64,000 nucleotides of DNA from Burkholderia sp. FERM BP-3421 (GCF_028657905.1 NZ_CP117782.1:3348001-3412000); one strand, 5' to 3'; counted from the stretch's first letter, positions 39,971-55,023 are shown. Program-made: numbers and translations. Notes: a model not told the origin generated them from the sequence alone.

Positions 39971-41296
39971 ATGAAATGCAAGACGCTGGTGGGCTCGCTC
40001 GCGGTCGGTGGGGCGCTGTGTTTCGGAGTGCAACAGGTCGCGTGCGCGGCCACGGACATCCAGTTCTGGCATGCGATGGAGGCGGCGCTCGGCGAGCGCG
40101 TGAACGCGCTCGCCGCGCAGTTCAATGCCTCGCAAAGCGACTACCGGATCGTGCCGGTCTACAAGGGCACCTATGACCAGGCGCTCGCCGCGGGCATCGC
40201 CGCGTATCGCAGCGGCAATGCGCCGGCGATCCTGCAGGTCTACGAAGTGGGCACGGCGACGATGATGCAGGCGAAGAAGGCGGTCGTGCCGGTGTCCGAG
40301 GTGTTCCGGCAGGCGGGCGTGCCGCTCGACGAGAAGGCGTTCGTGCCGGCGGTCGCGAGCTATTACAGCGATGCGCGCACGGGCCGCCTGGTGTCGATGC
40401 CGTTCAACAGTTCGACGCCCGTGTTGTATTACAACAAGGATGCGTTCCGCAAGGCGGGCCTCGATCCGAACCAGCCGCCGAAGACCTGGGCCGACGTCCG
40501 CGCCGACGCCGCCAAGTTGCGCGCCGCGGGCCAGGCGTGCGGCTACACGACCGGCTGGCAGGGCTGGATCCAGCTCGAAAACTACAGCGCCTGGCAGGGC
40601 CTGCCGTTCGCGAGCCGCAACAACGGCTTCGACGGCACCGACGCCGTGCTCGAATTCAACAAGCCGCAGCAGATCGCACACATCCAGTTCCTGCAGGACA
40701 TGGCGAAGGACGGCACCTTCACCTACGTGGGCCGCAAGGATGAGGCGTCGTCGAAGTTCTACAGTGGCGACTGCGCGATCATGACGGGTTCGTCGGCGGC
40801 GCTCGCGACGATCCGCAAGTACGCGAAGTTCGAGCTGGGCACGGGCACGCTGCCGTACGACGCGAACGTGAAGGGCGCGCCGCAGAACGCGATCATCGGC
40901 GGCGCGAGCCTGTGGGTGCTGGCGGGCAAGGACCCGGCCACCTACAAGGGCGTCGCGAAGTTCCTCGCGTTCCTGAGCCAGCCCGAGGTGGCCGCGAAGT
41001 GGCACCAGGACACGGGCTACCTGCCCGTGACGACGGCGGCCTACGACCTGACGCGCGAGCAGGGCTTCTACGCGAAGAACCCGGGCGCCGATACCGCGAT
41101 GCGGCAGATGATGAACAAGCCGCCGCTGCCGTACACGAAGGGGCTGCGTCTCGGCAACATGCCGCAGATCCGCACCGTCGTCGACGAGGAACTGGAGCAG
41201 GTGTGGGCGCAGAAGAAGACGCCGAAGGACGCGCTCGATGCATCGGTCGCGCGCGGCGACGAACTGCTGCGCCGTTTCGAGAAGTCGGGCAGTTGA
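39971..41296 (+). CDS. ugpB: sn-glycerol-3-phosphate ABC transporter, binding protein
   Basis: 441-residue periplasmic binding protein. The signal peptide (1-26) ends QVACA. The extracellular solute-binding family 1 fold begins [15 protein letters not shown], which is UgpB-like. GGAGG lies upstream of ATG 39971. First gene of ugpBAECQ. I see no Pho box (CTGTCAT direct repeats) in the 80 bp upstream, so phosphate control is not supported by what is visible. Confidence 0.95.
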   Translation: MKCKTLVGSLAVGGALCFGVQQVACAATDIQFWHAMEAALGERVNALAAQFNASQSDYRIVPVYKGTYDQALAAGIAAYRSGNAPAILQVYEVGTATMMQAKKAVVPVSEVFRQAGVPLDEKAFVPAVASYYSDARTGRLVSMPFNSSTPVLYYNKDAFRKAGLDPNQPPKTWADVRADAAKLRAAGQACGYTTGWQGWIQLENYSAWQGLPFASRNNGFDGTDAVLEFNKPQQIAHIQFLQDMAKDGTFTYVGRKDEASSKFYSGDCAIMTGSSAALATIRKYAKFELGTGTLPYDANVKGAPQNAIIGGASLWVLAGKDPATYKGVAKFLAFLSQPEVAAKWHQDTGYLPVTTAAYDLTREQGFYAKNPGADTAMRQMMNKPPLPYTKGLRLGNMPQIRTVVDEELEQVWAQKKTPKDALDASVARGDELLRRFEKSGS

Positions 41297-41367
41297 GCCC
41301 GGACGGCGCGTCGCATCGTGCGGCGCGCCGTCGTCCATCCGGTTCGACGTCGCTCGGAGTCCTGTCG

Positions 41368-42252
41368 ATGCAATCCCGTTCCCGCTTCGGCGCTGGTTTG
41401 TTGCCGTACCTGCTGGTCGCGCCGCAGCTCGCGCTTACCGTGATGTTCTTCCTGTGGCCCGCGGGCGAGGCGCTGTGGCAGTCGACGCAGGCGCAGGACG
41501 CCTTCGGCACGTCCAGCGTGTTCGTCGGCGCCGAGAATTTCACGCGCCTGCTCGCCGATCCGCTGTATCTCGATTCGTTTCGCACGACGCTCGTGTTCAG
41601 CGCGCTCGTCACTGTGTCCGGATTGCTGATCTCGCTCGTGCTTGCCGCGTGCGCGGACCGCGTGATCCGCGGCGCGCGGCTGTACCGCACCCTGCTGATC
41701 TGGCCGTACGCGGTGGCGCCGACCATCGCCGCGGTGCTGTGGTCGTTCCTGTTCAATCCGAGCATCGGCATCGTCGCGTACGGGCTCGGCAAGTTCGGGA
41801 TCGTCTGGAACCACGCGCTGAACGGCGGGCAGGCGATGTTCCTCGTCGTGGCGGCGTCGGTGTGGAAGCAGGTCAGCTACAACTTCCTGTTCTTCTACGC
41901 GGGCCTGCAGGCGATCCCGCGCTCGCTGATCGAGGCGGCCGCGATCGACGGCGCGGGGCCGGTGCGGCGCTTCCTCGACATCGCGCTGCCGCTGCTGTCG
42001 CCCACCAGCTTCTTCCTGCTCGTCGTGAACCTCGTCTACGCGTTCTTCGACACCTTCCCGGTGATCGACGCCGCGACCCAGGGCGGCCCCGCGCAGAGCA
42101 CCCGCACGCTGATCTACAAGATCTACGCGGAGGGCTTCCAAGGGCTCGACATCGGCAGTTCCGGCGCGCAGTCGGTGATCCTGATGGTGATCGTGGTCGG
42201 GCTCACGGTCGTGCAGTTCCGCTTCGTCGAGCGCAAGGTGCAATACGCATGA
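41368..42252 (+). CDS. ugpA: Glycerol-3-phosphate ABC transporter permease UgpA
   Basis: 294-residue inner-membrane permease with six helices. The EAA loop is [21 protein letters not shown] start it at 41368 ([20 protein letters not shown]); the frame is open far upstream only because it shadows ugpB. It overlaps ugpE by 4 bp. Confidence 0.95.
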   Translation: MQSRSRFGAGLLPYLLVAPQLALTVMFFLWPAGEALWQSTQAQDAFGTSSVFVGAENFTRLLADPLYLDSFRTTLVFSALVTVSGLLISLVLAACADRVIRGARLYRTLLIWPYAVAPTIAAVLWSFLFNPSIGIVAYGLGKFGIVWNHALNGGQAMFLVVAASVWKQVSYNFLFFYAGLQAIPRSLIEAAAIDGAGPVRRFLDIALPLLSPTSFFLLVVNLVYAFFDTFPVIDAATQGGPAQSTRTLIYKIYAEGFQGLDIGSSGAQSVILMVIVVGLTVVQFRFVERKVQYA

Positions 42253-43094
42253 TCGAGAATCGCAAGGGCTTCGACTTCTTCTGCCATGCGGTGCTGATCG
42301 CGGGCGTCGCGCTGATCGTGTTTCCGGTGTACGTGGGCCTGTGCGCGGCGACCATGAATGCGCAGCAGGTATTCACGGTGCCGATGTCGCTGGTGCCGAG
42401 CACCCATCTGCTCGAGAACCTCGGCGACGTGCTGCGCCACGGCAGCGGCGGCGCGTCGACGCCGTTCGGCGTGCTGCTGCTGAACAGCTTCGTGATGGCG
42501 CTCGCGATCGCGTTCGGCAAGATCGCGGCGTCGATCCTGTCCGCGTACGCGATCGTGTATTTCCGCTTCCCGTTCCGCAATACCGCGTTCTGGCTGATCT
42601 TCGTCACGCTGATGCTGCCGGTCGAAGTGCGGATCTTCCCGACCGTGCAGGTCGCGTCGACGCTGCACCTGACCAATACCTACGCGGGGCTCACGCTGCC
42701 GCTGATGGCTTCGGCCACCGCGACCTTCCTGTTCCGTCAGTTCTTCATGACGCTGCCCGACGAGCTGATGGACGCGGCCCGCATCGACGGCGCGGGCGCG
42801 CTGCGGTTCTTCTGGGACGTCGTGCTGCCGCTGTCGAAGACGAGCATCGCCGCGCTGTTCGTGATCACCTTCATCTACGGCTGGAACCAGTATCTGTGGC
42901 CGATCCTGATCGCGAGCGACGCGTCGATGTCGACGGCGGTGGTCGGCATCAAGGCGATGATCGGCAGCGGCGACACCGCGACCGAATGGCATCGCGTGAT
43001 GGCGGCGACGCTGCTCGCGATGCTGCCGCCGCTCGTGGTGGTGCTCGCGATGCAGCGCTGGTTCGTGCGCGGCCTCGTGGATGCGGAAAAATGA
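42249..43094 (+). CDS. ugpE: Glycerol-3-phosphate ABC transporter permease UgpE
   Basis: 281-residue permease partner of UgpA, six helices, with the EAA-type loop [20 protein letters not shown]. It starts in an ATGA overlap with ugpA ([20 protein letters not shown]). ugpC follows after 25 bp. Confidence 0.95.
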   Translation: MIENRKGFDFFCHAVLIAGVALIVFPVYVGLCAATMNAQQVFTVPMSLVPSTHLLENLGDVLRHGSGGASTPFGVLLLNSFVMALAIAFGKIAASILSAYAIVYFRFPFRNTAFWLIFVTLMLPVEVRIFPTVQVASTLHLTNTYAGLTLPLMASATATFLFRQFFMTLPDELMDAARIDGAGALRFFWDVVLPLSKTSIAALFVITFIYGWNQYLWPILIASDASMSTAVVGIKAMIGSGDTATEWHRVMAATLLAMLPPLVVVLAMQRWFVRGLVDAEK

Positions 43095-43119
43095 CTATTT
43101 ACCTGGAGATGGACGACGT

Positions 43120-44205
43120 ATGGCGGCGCTGAGCTTGAAGGGCGTGAAGAAGACCTATGACGGCCGGCAGCCGGTGCTGCACGGGATCGACGTCGAGATC
43201 GCGGACGGCGAGTTCGTCGTGCTGGTCGGTCCGTCCGGCTGCGGCAAATCGACGCTGCTGCGCATGATCGCGGGGCTCGAATCGGTATCGGACGGCGAGA
43301 TCGCGATCGGCGGCCGGGTGGTGAACGCGCTGGAGCCGAAGGATCGCGACATCGCGATGGTGTTCCAGAACTACGCGCTGTATCCACACATGACGGTCGC
43401 GCAGAACATGGGCTACGGGCTGCGGATCCGCGGCCTCGCGCGCGTGGAGATCGACGCGCGCGTCGCGGCGGCCGCGAAGATCCTCGAGCTGGAGCCGTTG
43501 CTGCAGCGCCGGCCGCGCGAGCTGTCGGGCGGCCAGCGGCAGCGCGTTGCGATGGGGCGCGCGATCGTGCGCGAGCCGTCGGTGTTCCTGTTCGACGAGC
43601 CGCTGTCGAATCTCGACGCCAAGCTGCGCGTGCAGATGCGGCTCGAGATCCAGCGCCTGCACGCGCGGCTCGCGACGACGAGCGTGTACGTGACGCACGA
43701 CCAGATCGAGGCGATGACGCTCGCGCAGCGCGTGATCGTGATGAACCGCGGCCACGCGGAGCAGATCGGCGCGCCCGTCGATGTCTACGAGCAGCCCGCG
43801 ACGACCTTCGTCGCGGGCTTCATCGGCTCGCCCGCGATGAACCTGCTGCACGGCCGGCTGGCGGAGGATGGCGCGAGCTTCGAGGTCGCGGGCGGCGGCC
43901 CGCGTCTGCCGGTGGCGGGCGCGCCCGGGATCGGCGCGGGCGTCGCGGCCGGCCGCGAGTGGATCCTCGGCGTGCGGCCGGAGCACATGACGCCGCAGTC
44001 GGGCCTCGCGCAGGCGCCGCTCGTCGTCGACTCGTGCGAACTGCTCGGCGCGGATAATCTCGCGCATGGGCGCTGGGGCGCGCACGATGTCGCGGTGCGG
44101 CTGCCGCACGCGGATCGTCCCGCGAACGGCGCGACGCTGCCGGTCGCGCTGCCCGCGCACCGGCTGCACTTCTTCGATCCCGATACCGGCCGGCGCGCCG
44201 GCTGA
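43120..44205 (+). CDS. ugpC: Glycerol-3-phosphate ABC transporter ATPase UgpC
   Basis: 361-residue MalK-type ATPase. Walker A is GPSGCGKST, the Q-loop follows in [12 protein letters not shown], the signature is [15 protein letters not shown] and Walker B is [16 protein letters not shown]-terminal regulatory TOBE domain follows. The start at 43120 ([15 protein letters not shown]) has GGAG 11 bases upstream. Confidence 0.96.
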   Translation: MAALSLKGVKKTYDGRQPVLHGIDVEIADGEFVVLVGPSGCGKSTLLRMIAGLESVSDGEIAIGGRVVNALEPKDRDIAMVFQNYALYPHMTVAQNMGYGLRIRGLARVEIDARVAAAAKILELEPLLQRRPRELSGGQRQRVAMGRAIVREPSVFLFDEPLSNLDAKLRVQMRLEIQRLHARLATTSVYVTHDQIEAMTLAQRVIVMNRGHAEQIGAPVDVYEQPATTFVAGFIGSPAMNLLHGRLAEDGASFEVAGGGPRLPVAGAPGIGAGVAAGREWILGVRPEHMTPQSGLAQAPLVVDSCELLGADNLAHGRWGAHDVAVRLPHADRPANGATLPVALPAHRLHFFDPDTGRRAG

Positions 44206-44216
44206 CCGAACCCACG

Positions 44217-44987
44217 ATGACCATGACGACACCGACCGCCTGGCCTTATCCGCGCCTCGTCGCGCACCGCGGCGGCGGCGCGCTGGCGCCCGAGAACACG
44301 CTTGCCGCGCTCGACGAGGGGGCGCGGCGTGGTTACCGGATGGTGGAATTCGACGCGAAGCTGGCGTCGGACGATGTTGCGTTTTTGCTACACGACGACA
44401 CGCTGGAACGCACCTCGGACGGCGTCGGCCCGGCGGCCCGGCTGCGTTACGCGGAACTGGCGGCGCTCGATGCGGGGCGCTGGTTCGACGCGCGCTTCGC
44501 CGGCGAGCGGATGCCGACGCTCGAGCAGGCGGCCGCGCGTTGCGCGTCGCTCGGCCTGCTGGCGAATGTCGAGATCAAGCCGTGTCCGGGCCGGGAGCGC
44601 GAGACTGGCCGCGTGGTCGCGACCGAAGCCGCGTTGAGCTGGCGCAACGCGGCGGTGCCGCCGCTGCTGTCGTCGTTCTCGCGGACCGCGCTGGAGGCGG
44701 CGCGCGACGCGGCGCCCGGGTTGCCGCGCGGCATGCTCTACGAGAGGGTGCCCGCCCACTGGCGCGAAGAGGTGGTCGAGGCGCTGGGCTGCGTATCGTT
44801 GCATGCGCACCACGCCCAGTTCGACGAGGCGCTGGTGCAGGCGATCCACGCGGCCGGGCTGCGGATCCTCGTCTATACGGTGAACGACCCTGAGCGGGCG
44901 CTGGCGCTCGCGCGCTGGGGCGTCGATCTGATCTGTACCGACCGGATCGACCTGATGCCTGTGGATTTTCTCGGCGCAGGCGCATGA
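44217..44987 (+). CDS. ugpQ: Glycerophosphodiester phosphodiesterase
   Basis: 256-residue cytoplasmic GDPD TIM barrel that hydrolyses glycerophosphodiesters to glycerol-3-phosphate and an alcohol. Catalytic residues are in VAHRGGGALAPENTLAAL and MVEFDAKLASDDVAFLLHDD. It lies 11 bp after ugpC; being last in the ugp operon matches the E. coli arrangement and couples uptake to hydrolysis. Confidence 0.95.
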   Translation: MTMTTPTAWPYPRLVAHRGGGALAPENTLAALDEGARRGYRMVEFDAKLASDDVAFLLHDDTLERTSDGVGPAARLRYAELAALDAGRWFDARFAGERMPTLEQAAARCASLGLLANVEIKPCPGRERETGRVVATEAALSWRNAAVPPLLSSFSRTALEAARDAAPGLPRGMLYERVPAHWREEVVEALGCVSLHAHHAQFDEALVQAIHAAGLRILVYTVNDPERALALARWGVDLICTDRIDLMPVDFLGAGA

Positions 44988-45078
44988 ATCTGCCGTCGTG
45001 TGCGTAAAATGCGCACGAACCTGTGCTCCCGGCGCGATGCCGGGGCAGGAAATATCGACCGTCTCGTAACGTTGGGAA

Positions 45079-45104
45079 AATTCCGCTACAAATTGCAGCG
45101 GAAT
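45079..45104 (-). terminator. Weak terminator hairpin of ompW
   Basis: AATTCCGCT (45079-45087) pairs with AGCGGAATT (45096-45104). On the minus strand it is followed by TTCCC, so the T-tract is short. Nothing comparable faces ugpQ in the 145-bp gap. Confidence 0.45.
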
Positions 45105-45132
45105 TAACCATTCCCCAAATATTCGACTACGC

Positions 45133-45864
45133 TTAGAAGCGGTAGCCGATGTTCAGGTAGGTGACGATCGGGTTCAGCGAGATCTTCGCCTTCGACGTTT
45201 CGGTCAACGTGCCGACCGCGGACTGTCGCGCGGTCGTGAACGTCGCGGTGACGCTGATCGGGATGTACGAGATCGACAGGCCGCCGAACCAGTGCTTCGT
45301 GAAGGCGTAGCTGAAGCCGGCGTTGAAGACGGGCGCCCACTGGTTGCTGGTGGTGGCGCTGGTCGGGCCGCCGAGCACGCCCTGCTCGAACGTGCCGTTC
45401 GTGATCTTCGCGCCGGTGAACCAGGTGTAGGTCGCGCCGATGCCGACATACGGGCGGAACCGCGATTCGGCGCTGTTGAAGTGGTAGCGGAGCAGCATCG
45501 TGGGGCTCCACTGGTATGCGCGCCCCAATACGCCAAACTGGGAGAACTGACCCTTGCCGGTGATGTCGAACTTCGGCGGAATCCCGGCGATGAACTCGGT
45601 GGAGATGTGATCGGTGATGAAATAACCGACCGCGAGGCCGAACGTATCGGAGTCGTTGATGCCGGCGCCGGTGTTGGGAACCGCTCGGTTGACGGGCGAA
45701 CCGCCGACGTTATAGACGAACAACGGATCGCTGCTGTCCTGGGGGGCGAGATGGAGCCAGCCCGTGCTGATGTAAGTAGTCCCTGCCGATTGCGCATGTG
45801 CGGCCGTTCCTGCGAGCATGAACGACAGAGCAACAGCCCCCGTAATGGCCAGTTTTTGTTTCAT
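45133..45864 (-). CDS. ompW: OmpW-family outer-membrane protein
   Basis: 243 residues. The signal peptide is MKQKLAITGAVALSFMLAG with cleavage after AHA. An eight-stranded beta-barrel follows, ending in the outer-membrane signature YLNIGYRF with a terminal Phe. The GGAGGAGA Shine-Dalgarno is strong. Substrates are unknown; relatives handle small hydrophobic compounds and respond to stress. It is monocistronic, flanked by ugpQ (convergent) and the RAYT gene (divergent). Confidence 0.92.
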   Translation of the reverse strand: MKQKLAITGAVALSFMLAGTAAHAQSAGTTYISTGWLHLAPQDSSDPLFVYNVGGSPVNRAVPNTGAGINDSDTFGLAVGYFITDHISTEFIAGIPPKFDITGKGQFSQFGVLGRAYQWSPTMLLRYHFNSAESRFRPYVGIGATYTWFTGAKITNGTFEQGVLGGPTSATTSNQWAPVFNAGFSYAFTKHWFGGLSISYIPISVTATFTTARQSAVGTLTETSKAKISLNPIVTYLNIGYRF

Positions 45865-46054
45865 CCCTTGTCTCCTCCGGTAAAGGCGTGCCCATTATGA
45901 ACACGACGTTTCAAACAGAACAGCGTTGTAAGTTAGAGCTTTCTCCCTAGGATTCGCACGACCGTACTTGTTTCCCGCACCGCGCAGGGCTTTGCGCGAG
46001 TGCACCAAATCGGGCCTTCGGGTATTTCCTAACGCGATCAAACGGACATTCAGC
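45865..46054. promoter_or_regulatory. Divergent region between ompW and the RAYT-like gene
   Basis: 190 bp, less GC-rich than its surroundings, holding the ompW Shine-Dalgarno and probably both promoters. A CATAAT-like -10 for ompW is present without a good -35; no confident boxes for the RAYT-like gene. Confidence 0.3.
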
Positions 46055-46768
46055 ATGGCACGGCTAGCACGACTCTATGTTCCCGATCAGCCGCAGCACG
46101 TGATTCTGCGCGGCCTGGACCAGCAACCGGCGTTCGTCGACGACCAGGATTACGAACTCTTCATTGATTGCCTGAAGGCGGCGGCGCGCGATCATCACCT
46201 CGGGGTGCATGCGTATGTGCTGCTGCCGCGCCAGGTGCAACTGCTCGTCACGCCGAGCGACGAGGCCAGCCTGCCGAAAGCGATGCAGGCGGTCGGCAGG
46301 CGCTACGTCGCCCACTTCAACCGCCGCTACGCGCGGCGCGGCACGCTCTGGGAAGGTCGCTACCGCGCGACCGTGATCGAGGGCGAGCGCTACTTCCTGC
46401 TCGCGAGCCGCGTCGTCGAGCTGAGCCCGGTGCGCGCGCAGCTGGTGACGGCGCCGGACGCGTACCGCTGGTCGAGCTATCGGCATCACGTCGGCGTCAC
46501 CGTCGACAGCCTGATCACCGACCATCCGCTCTACTGGGCGCTCGGCAACACGCCGTTCGAGCGGCAGCGCGCCTACAAGGAGCTGTGCGAGCAGCCGCTC
46601 GACGAGCGCCAGGCCGACCAGCTGCAACAGGCGACGCTGAAGGGCTGGGTCCTCGGCGGCGACACCTACCGCGAGTGGGCGGCGCGCACCGCGAACCGGC
46701 GCGTGTCGCCGCTGCCGCGCGGGCGGCCGCGAAAGGTACGCGAGAACACCCCGCCTGTCCAGCAGTGA
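46055..46768 (+). CDS. RAYT-like transposase relative lacking catalytic residues
   Basis: 237 residues with the REP-associated tyrosine transposase (Y1 Tnp) architecture: MARLARLYVPDQPQHVILRG, then AHFNRRYARRGTLWEGRYRA and ELSPVRAQLV. The active-site HUH, normally NHVHLL, reads RQVQLL, with Gln60 and Gln62 replacing both histidines. The YRYIELNPVRA helix reads SRVVELSPVRA, so the nucleophilic tyrosine is absent. The frame is intact and uses host-like codons, which argues for domestication. No REP pairs or terminal repeats seen around it. ATG 46055 is the family-like start. Confidence 0.85.
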   Translation: MARLARLYVPDQPQHVILRGLDQQPAFVDDQDYELFIDCLKAAARDHHLGVHAYVLLPRQVQLLVTPSDEASLPKAMQAVGRRYVAHFNRRYARRGTLWEGRYRATVIEGERYFLLASRVVELSPVRAQLVTAPDAYRWSSYRHHVGVTVDSLITDHPLYWALGNTPFERQRAYKELCEQPLDERQADQLQQATLKGWVLGGDTYREWAARTANRRVSPLPRGRPRKVRENTPPVQQ

Positions 46769-46787
46769 GCCCTCGGGCGGACAACGG

Positions 46788-46817
46788 AGCGGCATCCCCG
46801 GATGCCGCTTCTTTTTG
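46788..46817 (+). terminator. Intrinsic terminator after the RAYT-like gene
   Basis: AGCGGCATC (46788-46796) pairs with GATGCCGCT (46801-46809), loop CCCG, followed by TCTTTTT. It isolates this gene from gltB. Confidence 0.88.
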
Positions 46818-46896
46818 CCCCATTTTGATACGCCCCCAATAAAACAGGTAAATCGTGCACCATGATGATAATTAGGGCTCAATCATCGAGCTTTAT

Positions 46897-46926
46897 TTGC
46901 TATTCCCTTGATTCGTCGCGTATATT
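46897..46926 (+). promoter_or_regulatory. Promoter of gltBD
   Basis: TTGCTA (46897-46902), an 18-bp spacer and TATATT (46921-46926). The predicted start near 46933 gives a leader of about 115 nt. This contains a hairpin ACCGCCGC (46977-46984) with GCGGCGGT (46988-46995) and a small GGCC/GGCC hairpin close to the gltB start. Confidence 0.6.
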
Positions 46927-47046
46927 CCGAATTCCGGCGGTCCCGGGCGCAGGTCCGCCCGCCTCTGGCCAGCCGCACCGCCGCAGGGCGGCGGTCTACA
47001 AGAAAATGGTTTAACGGCCTTCAGGCCCCTTACAGACGGTGTCCCC

Positions 47047-51750
<4,704 letters not shown>

Positions 51751-51778
51751 GCGCCCCGCCCCCGAACGCATAGCGACA

Positions 51779-51803
51779 GCGTCCGCCCGTGAAGGGCGGA
51801 CGC
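51779..51803 (+). other. Perfect hairpin between gltB and gltD without T-tract
   Basis: GCGTCCGCCC (51779-51788) pairs with GGGCGGACGC (51794-51803), loop GTGAA. No T run follows, so it is more likely a transcript-stabilising or processing element than a terminator. Confidence 0.6.
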
Positions 51804-51843
51804 GGCTCCCCTCACCCGATACACAGATTCAGACGAGAACCTT

Positions 51844-53310
51844 ATGGGCAAGGCAACCGGTTTTCTGGAGTTCGAACGCCGCCACGAGGCGTACGAAGCA
51901 CCGCTCACGCGCGTGAAGCACTACAAGGAATTCGTCGCGGCGCTGTCCGACGACGATGCGAAGGTCCAGGGCGCGCGCTGCATGGATTGCGGGATCCCGT
52001 TCTGCAACAACGGCTGCCCCGTCAACAACGTCATCCCGGACTTCAACGACCTGGTGTTCCGCCAGGATTGGCGCACCGCGATCGAGGTGCTGCACTCGAC
52101 CAACAACTTCCCGGAGTTCACGGGCCGGATCTGCCCGGCGCCGTGCGAGGCGGCCTGCACGCTCGGCATCAACGACGACCCGGTCGGCATCAAGTCGATC
52201 GAGCACGCGATCATCGACAAGGCCTGGGCGGAAGGCTGGGTCGAGCCGCAGCCGAACGCGCGCAAGACCGGCAAGAAGGTCGCGGTGGTCGGCTCCGGTC
52301 CGGCGGGCCTCGCGGCCGCGCAGCAGCTCGCGCGCGCGGGCCATGACGTGACGGTGTTCGAGAAGAACGACCGGATCGGCGGCCTGCTGCGCTACGGGAT
52401 TCCCGACTTCAAGCTCGAGAAGTGGCTGATCGACCGGCGCATGCGCCAGATGGAGGCGGAAGGCGTGACGTTCCGCACCAGCGTGTTCATCGGCAAGGAG
52501 CCGCTGCCCGCCGAGATCGGCAACATGGCGAAGGACACCCTCTCGCCCGAGACGCTGCGCGACGAGTACGACGCCGTGGTGATCGCGGGTGGTTCGGAAA
52601 CGCCGCGCGACCTGCCGGTGCCGGGCCGCGAGCTGGCCGGGATCCATTACGCGATGGATTTCCTGCCCCAGCAGAACAAGGTCAACGCCGGCGACAAGCT
52701 GGTTGACCAGCTGCTCGCGAAGGGCAAGCACGTGGTCGTGATCGGCGGCGGCGATACCGGCTCCGACTGCGTCGGCACCTCGAACCGTCATGGCGCGAAG
52801 CAGGTCACGCAGTTCGAACTGCTGCCGCAGCCGCCCGAGCAGGAGAACAAGGCGCTCGTGTGGCCGTACTGGCCGATCAAGCTGCGCACGTCCTCGTCGC
52901 ACGACGAGGGCTGCGAGCGCGACTGGGCGGTCGCGACCAAGCGCTTCGAAGGCAAGAACGGCAAGGTCGACAAGCTGATCGCGGTGCGCGTCGAATGGAA
53001 GGACGGCAAGATGCAGGAGGTCGCCGGCTCGGAGTTCGAGATCAAGGCCGACCTCGTGCTGCTCGCGATGGGCTTCACGCAGCCGGTCGCGCCGGTGCTC
53101 GATGCGTTCGGCGTCGCCAAGGACGGGCGCGGCAACGTGCGCGCGGCGACCGACGGCGAGCGCGCGTATCACACCTCGGTCGACAAGGTGTTCGCGGCGG
53201 GCGACATGCGGCGCGGCCAGTCGCTCGTGGTGTGGGCGATCCGCGAGGGGCGCCAGTGCGCGCGCGCGGTCGATGCTTTCCTGATGGGGCATTCCGAGCT
53301 GCCGCGCTGA
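51844..53310 (+). CDS. gltD: Glutamate synthase (NADPH) small subunit
   Basis: 488 residues. N-terminal 4Fe-4S cysteine clusters: [14 protein letters not shown] and [12 protein letters not shown]. The FAD-binding motif is [19 protein letters not shown] and the NADPH-binding motif [11 protein letters not shown]. It passes electrons from NADPH to GltB. It lies 93 bp after gltB, beyond the hairpin. Confidence 0.98.
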   Translation: MGKATGFLEFERRHEAYEAPLTRVKHYKEFVAALSDDDAKVQGARCMDCGIPFCNNGCPVNNVIPDFNDLVFRQDWRTAIEVLHSTNNFPEFTGRICPAPCEAACTLGINDDPVGIKSIEHAIIDKAWAEGWVEPQPNARKTGKKVAVVGSGPAGLAAAQQLARAGHDVTVFEKNDRIGGLLRYGIPDFKLEKWLIDRRMRQMEAEGVTFRTSVFIGKEPLPAEIGNMAKDTLSPETLRDEYDAVVIAGGSETPRDLPVPGRELAGIHYAMDFLPQQNKVNAGDKLVDQLLAKGKHVVVIGGGDTGSDCVGTSNRHGAKQVTQFELLPQPPEQENKALVWPYWPIKLRTSSSHDEGCERDWAVATKRFEGKNGKVDKLIAVRVEWKDGKMQEVAGSEFEIKADLVLLAMGFTQPVAPVLDAFGVAKDGRGNVRAATDGERAYHTSVDKVFAAGDMRRGQSLVVWAIREGRQCARAVDAFLMGHSELPR

Positions 53311-53334
53311 GCGGTTCGGGCAGTTCGCACCGGC

Positions 53335-53365
53335 AACCGGGCGTCGCGAGACGCCCGGTTTTTTT
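53335..53365 (+). terminator. Intrinsic terminator after gltD
   Basis: AACCGGGCGTC (53335-53345) pairs with GACGCCCGGTT (53350-53360), loop GCGA, and a T-tract to 53365. Confidence 0.92.
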
Positions 53366-53522
53366 ATGGCCGCGCGCTTTGGCGCATCGCTTCACTTGCT
53401 TTCACAATCATCACAAATATTACGTTTTAGTAAGAGTTCGATAAACCTGTCATATCATGACGCCCCTTGCCCGGTCATGACCTGGAGCAAAAATTATCTG
53501 ACCCCAATCAGGAGGCTAGCGG
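53366..53522 (+). promoter_or_regulatory. AT-rich upstream region of the amino acid symporter gene
   Basis: 53395-53460 is notably AT-rich, with TATCAT at 53453-53458 as a possible -10 box but no matching -35. It probably contains the symporter promoter; AGGAGG-like AGGAGGCTAG precedes the start at 53523. Confidence 0.35.
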
Positions 53523-55016
53523 ATGGAAGGATTTGTGCATGCGTTGATCGACGGCATCAACGGCATTCTCTGGAGCTACGTGCTGATCGCGCTGCTGCTC
53601 GGCGCGGGCCTGTGGTTCACATTGCGCTTCAGGATGATCCAGTTGCGGGCGCTGCTGCTGAGCATGAAGCTGGTCGGCAGCAAGGGCGAACCGGGCAGCA
53701 TCTCGTCGTTCCAGGCGTTCGCGACCGGCCTCGCGAGCCGGGTCGGCACCGGCAACATCGCTGGCGTGGCGGTCGCGCTGACCGTCGGCGGCCCGGGCGC
53801 GATCTTCTGGATGTGGATGACGGCGCTCGTCGGGATGTCGTCGGCCTTCGTCGAGGCGACGCTCGCGCAGATCTTCAAGGTCTCGCACCATGACGGCACC
53901 TACCGTGGGGGGCCCGCGTACTATATTCAGATCGGGCTGCGTTCGCGCGGCTTCGGCGTGCTGTTCTCGCTGTCGCTGATCCTGGCCTTCGGTTTCGTGT
54001 TCAACGCGGTGCAGGCGAACGCGATCGCGGAGGCCTTCAACGCGTCGTTCGGCTGGAGCCGCGCGGCGGTCGGGCTGGGCCTCGTGCTGCTGACCGCGCC
54101 GATCATCTTCGGCGGGATCCGCCGGATCGCGAACGTCGCGCAGGTGATCGTGCCGGTGATGGCGATCGGCTATCTCGCGCTCGCGGTCTACGCGGTGGCG
54201 ACGCACGTCGCGATGGTGCCGGAGATGATCATGCTGATCGTGAAGAGCGCATTCGGCCTCGAGCAGGCGGCGGGCGGCCTGACGGGCTACGCGGTGAGCC
54301 AGGCGGTGGCGATCGGCGTCAAGCGCGGGCTGTTCTCGAACGAAGCGGGGATGGGCAGCGCGCCGAACGCGGCGGCGACGGCCAGCACGCGCCATCCGGT
54401 CACGCAGGGCCTGATCCAGATGCTCGGCGTGTTTGTCGACACGATCGTGATCTGCAGCGCGACCGCGTTCGTGATCCTGCTGTCGGGCCAGTACGAGGTC
54501 GGCACCGCGATGGAAGGCGCGGCGCTCACGCAGCGCGCGATCTCGAGCCATGTCGGCGACTGGGGCGGGATCTACATGGCGGTCGCGATCTTCTTCCTCG
54601 CGTTTTCCTCGGTGATCGGCAACTACGCGTATGCGGAAGGCAATGTCGAGTTCATCACCAAGCGGCGCGGCGCGGTCCTGGTGTTCCGGCTCGCGGTGCT
54701 CGGGATGGTGATGTTCGGCAGTGTCGGTCAGCTGCCGCTCGTGTGGGCGATGGCCGACACCAGCATGGGCCTGATGGCGCTCATCAACCTGCTCGCGATC
54801 CTCGCGCTCGGCAAGTATGCGCATGCCGCGTGGCGCGATTACCAGCGGCAGCGCGCGGCAGGCGTCGCCGATCCGGTGTTCACGCGCAAGACGATTCCCG
54901 AGCTGGACAAGGTGCTGCCCACCGATGTGTGGGGCGAGCATGGCCCGCTGCCGCAGGGCGAGCGGCGCGGCGCGGCGCGCGAATCGGCCGGCGCACGCGC
55001 GGCGGCCACGCGCTGA
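53523..55016 (+). CDS. Sodium:alanine/glycine symporter (AGCS family)
   Basis: 497-residue inner-membrane carrier with about ten helices. Family signatures are FQAFATGLASRVGTGNIAGV near residues 60-80 and GLFSNEAGMGSAPNAAATA near 270. It imports small neutral amino acids with sodium. The C-terminal 40 residues are Ala/Arg-rich and cytosolic. AGGAGG lies upstream of ATG 53523. The thpR-like fragment begins just beyond its stop. Confidence 0.93.
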   Translation: MEGFVHALIDGINGILWSYVLIALLLGAGLWFTLRFRMIQLRALLLSMKLVGSKGEPGSISSFQAFATGLASRVGTGNIAGVAVALTVGGPGAIFWMWMTALVGMSSAFVEATLAQIFKVSHHDGTYRGGPAYYIQIGLRSRGFGVLFSLSLILAFGFVFNAVQANAIAEAFNASFGWSRAAVGLGLVLLTAPIIFGGIRRIANVAQVIVPVMAIGYLALAVYAVATHVAMVPEMIMLIVKSAFGLEQAAGGLTGYAVSQAVAIGVKRGLFSNEAGMGSAPNAAATASTRHPVTQGLIQMLGVFVDTIVICSATAFVILLSGQYEVGTAMEGAALTQRAISSHVGDWGGIYMAVAIFFLAFSSVIGNYAYAEGNVEFITKRRGAVLVFRLAVLGMVMFGSVGQLPLVWAMADTSMGLMALINLLAILALGKYAHAAWRDYQRQRAAGVADPVFTRKTIPELDKVLPTDVWGEHGPLPQGERRGAARESAGARAAATR

Positions 55017-55023
55017 GCATGGC

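Noticed and set aside
44988..45132. Possible gene or RNA between ugpQ and ompW
   Set aside because: 145 bp with one modest hairpin best explained as the ompW terminator; no ORF or promoter seen.
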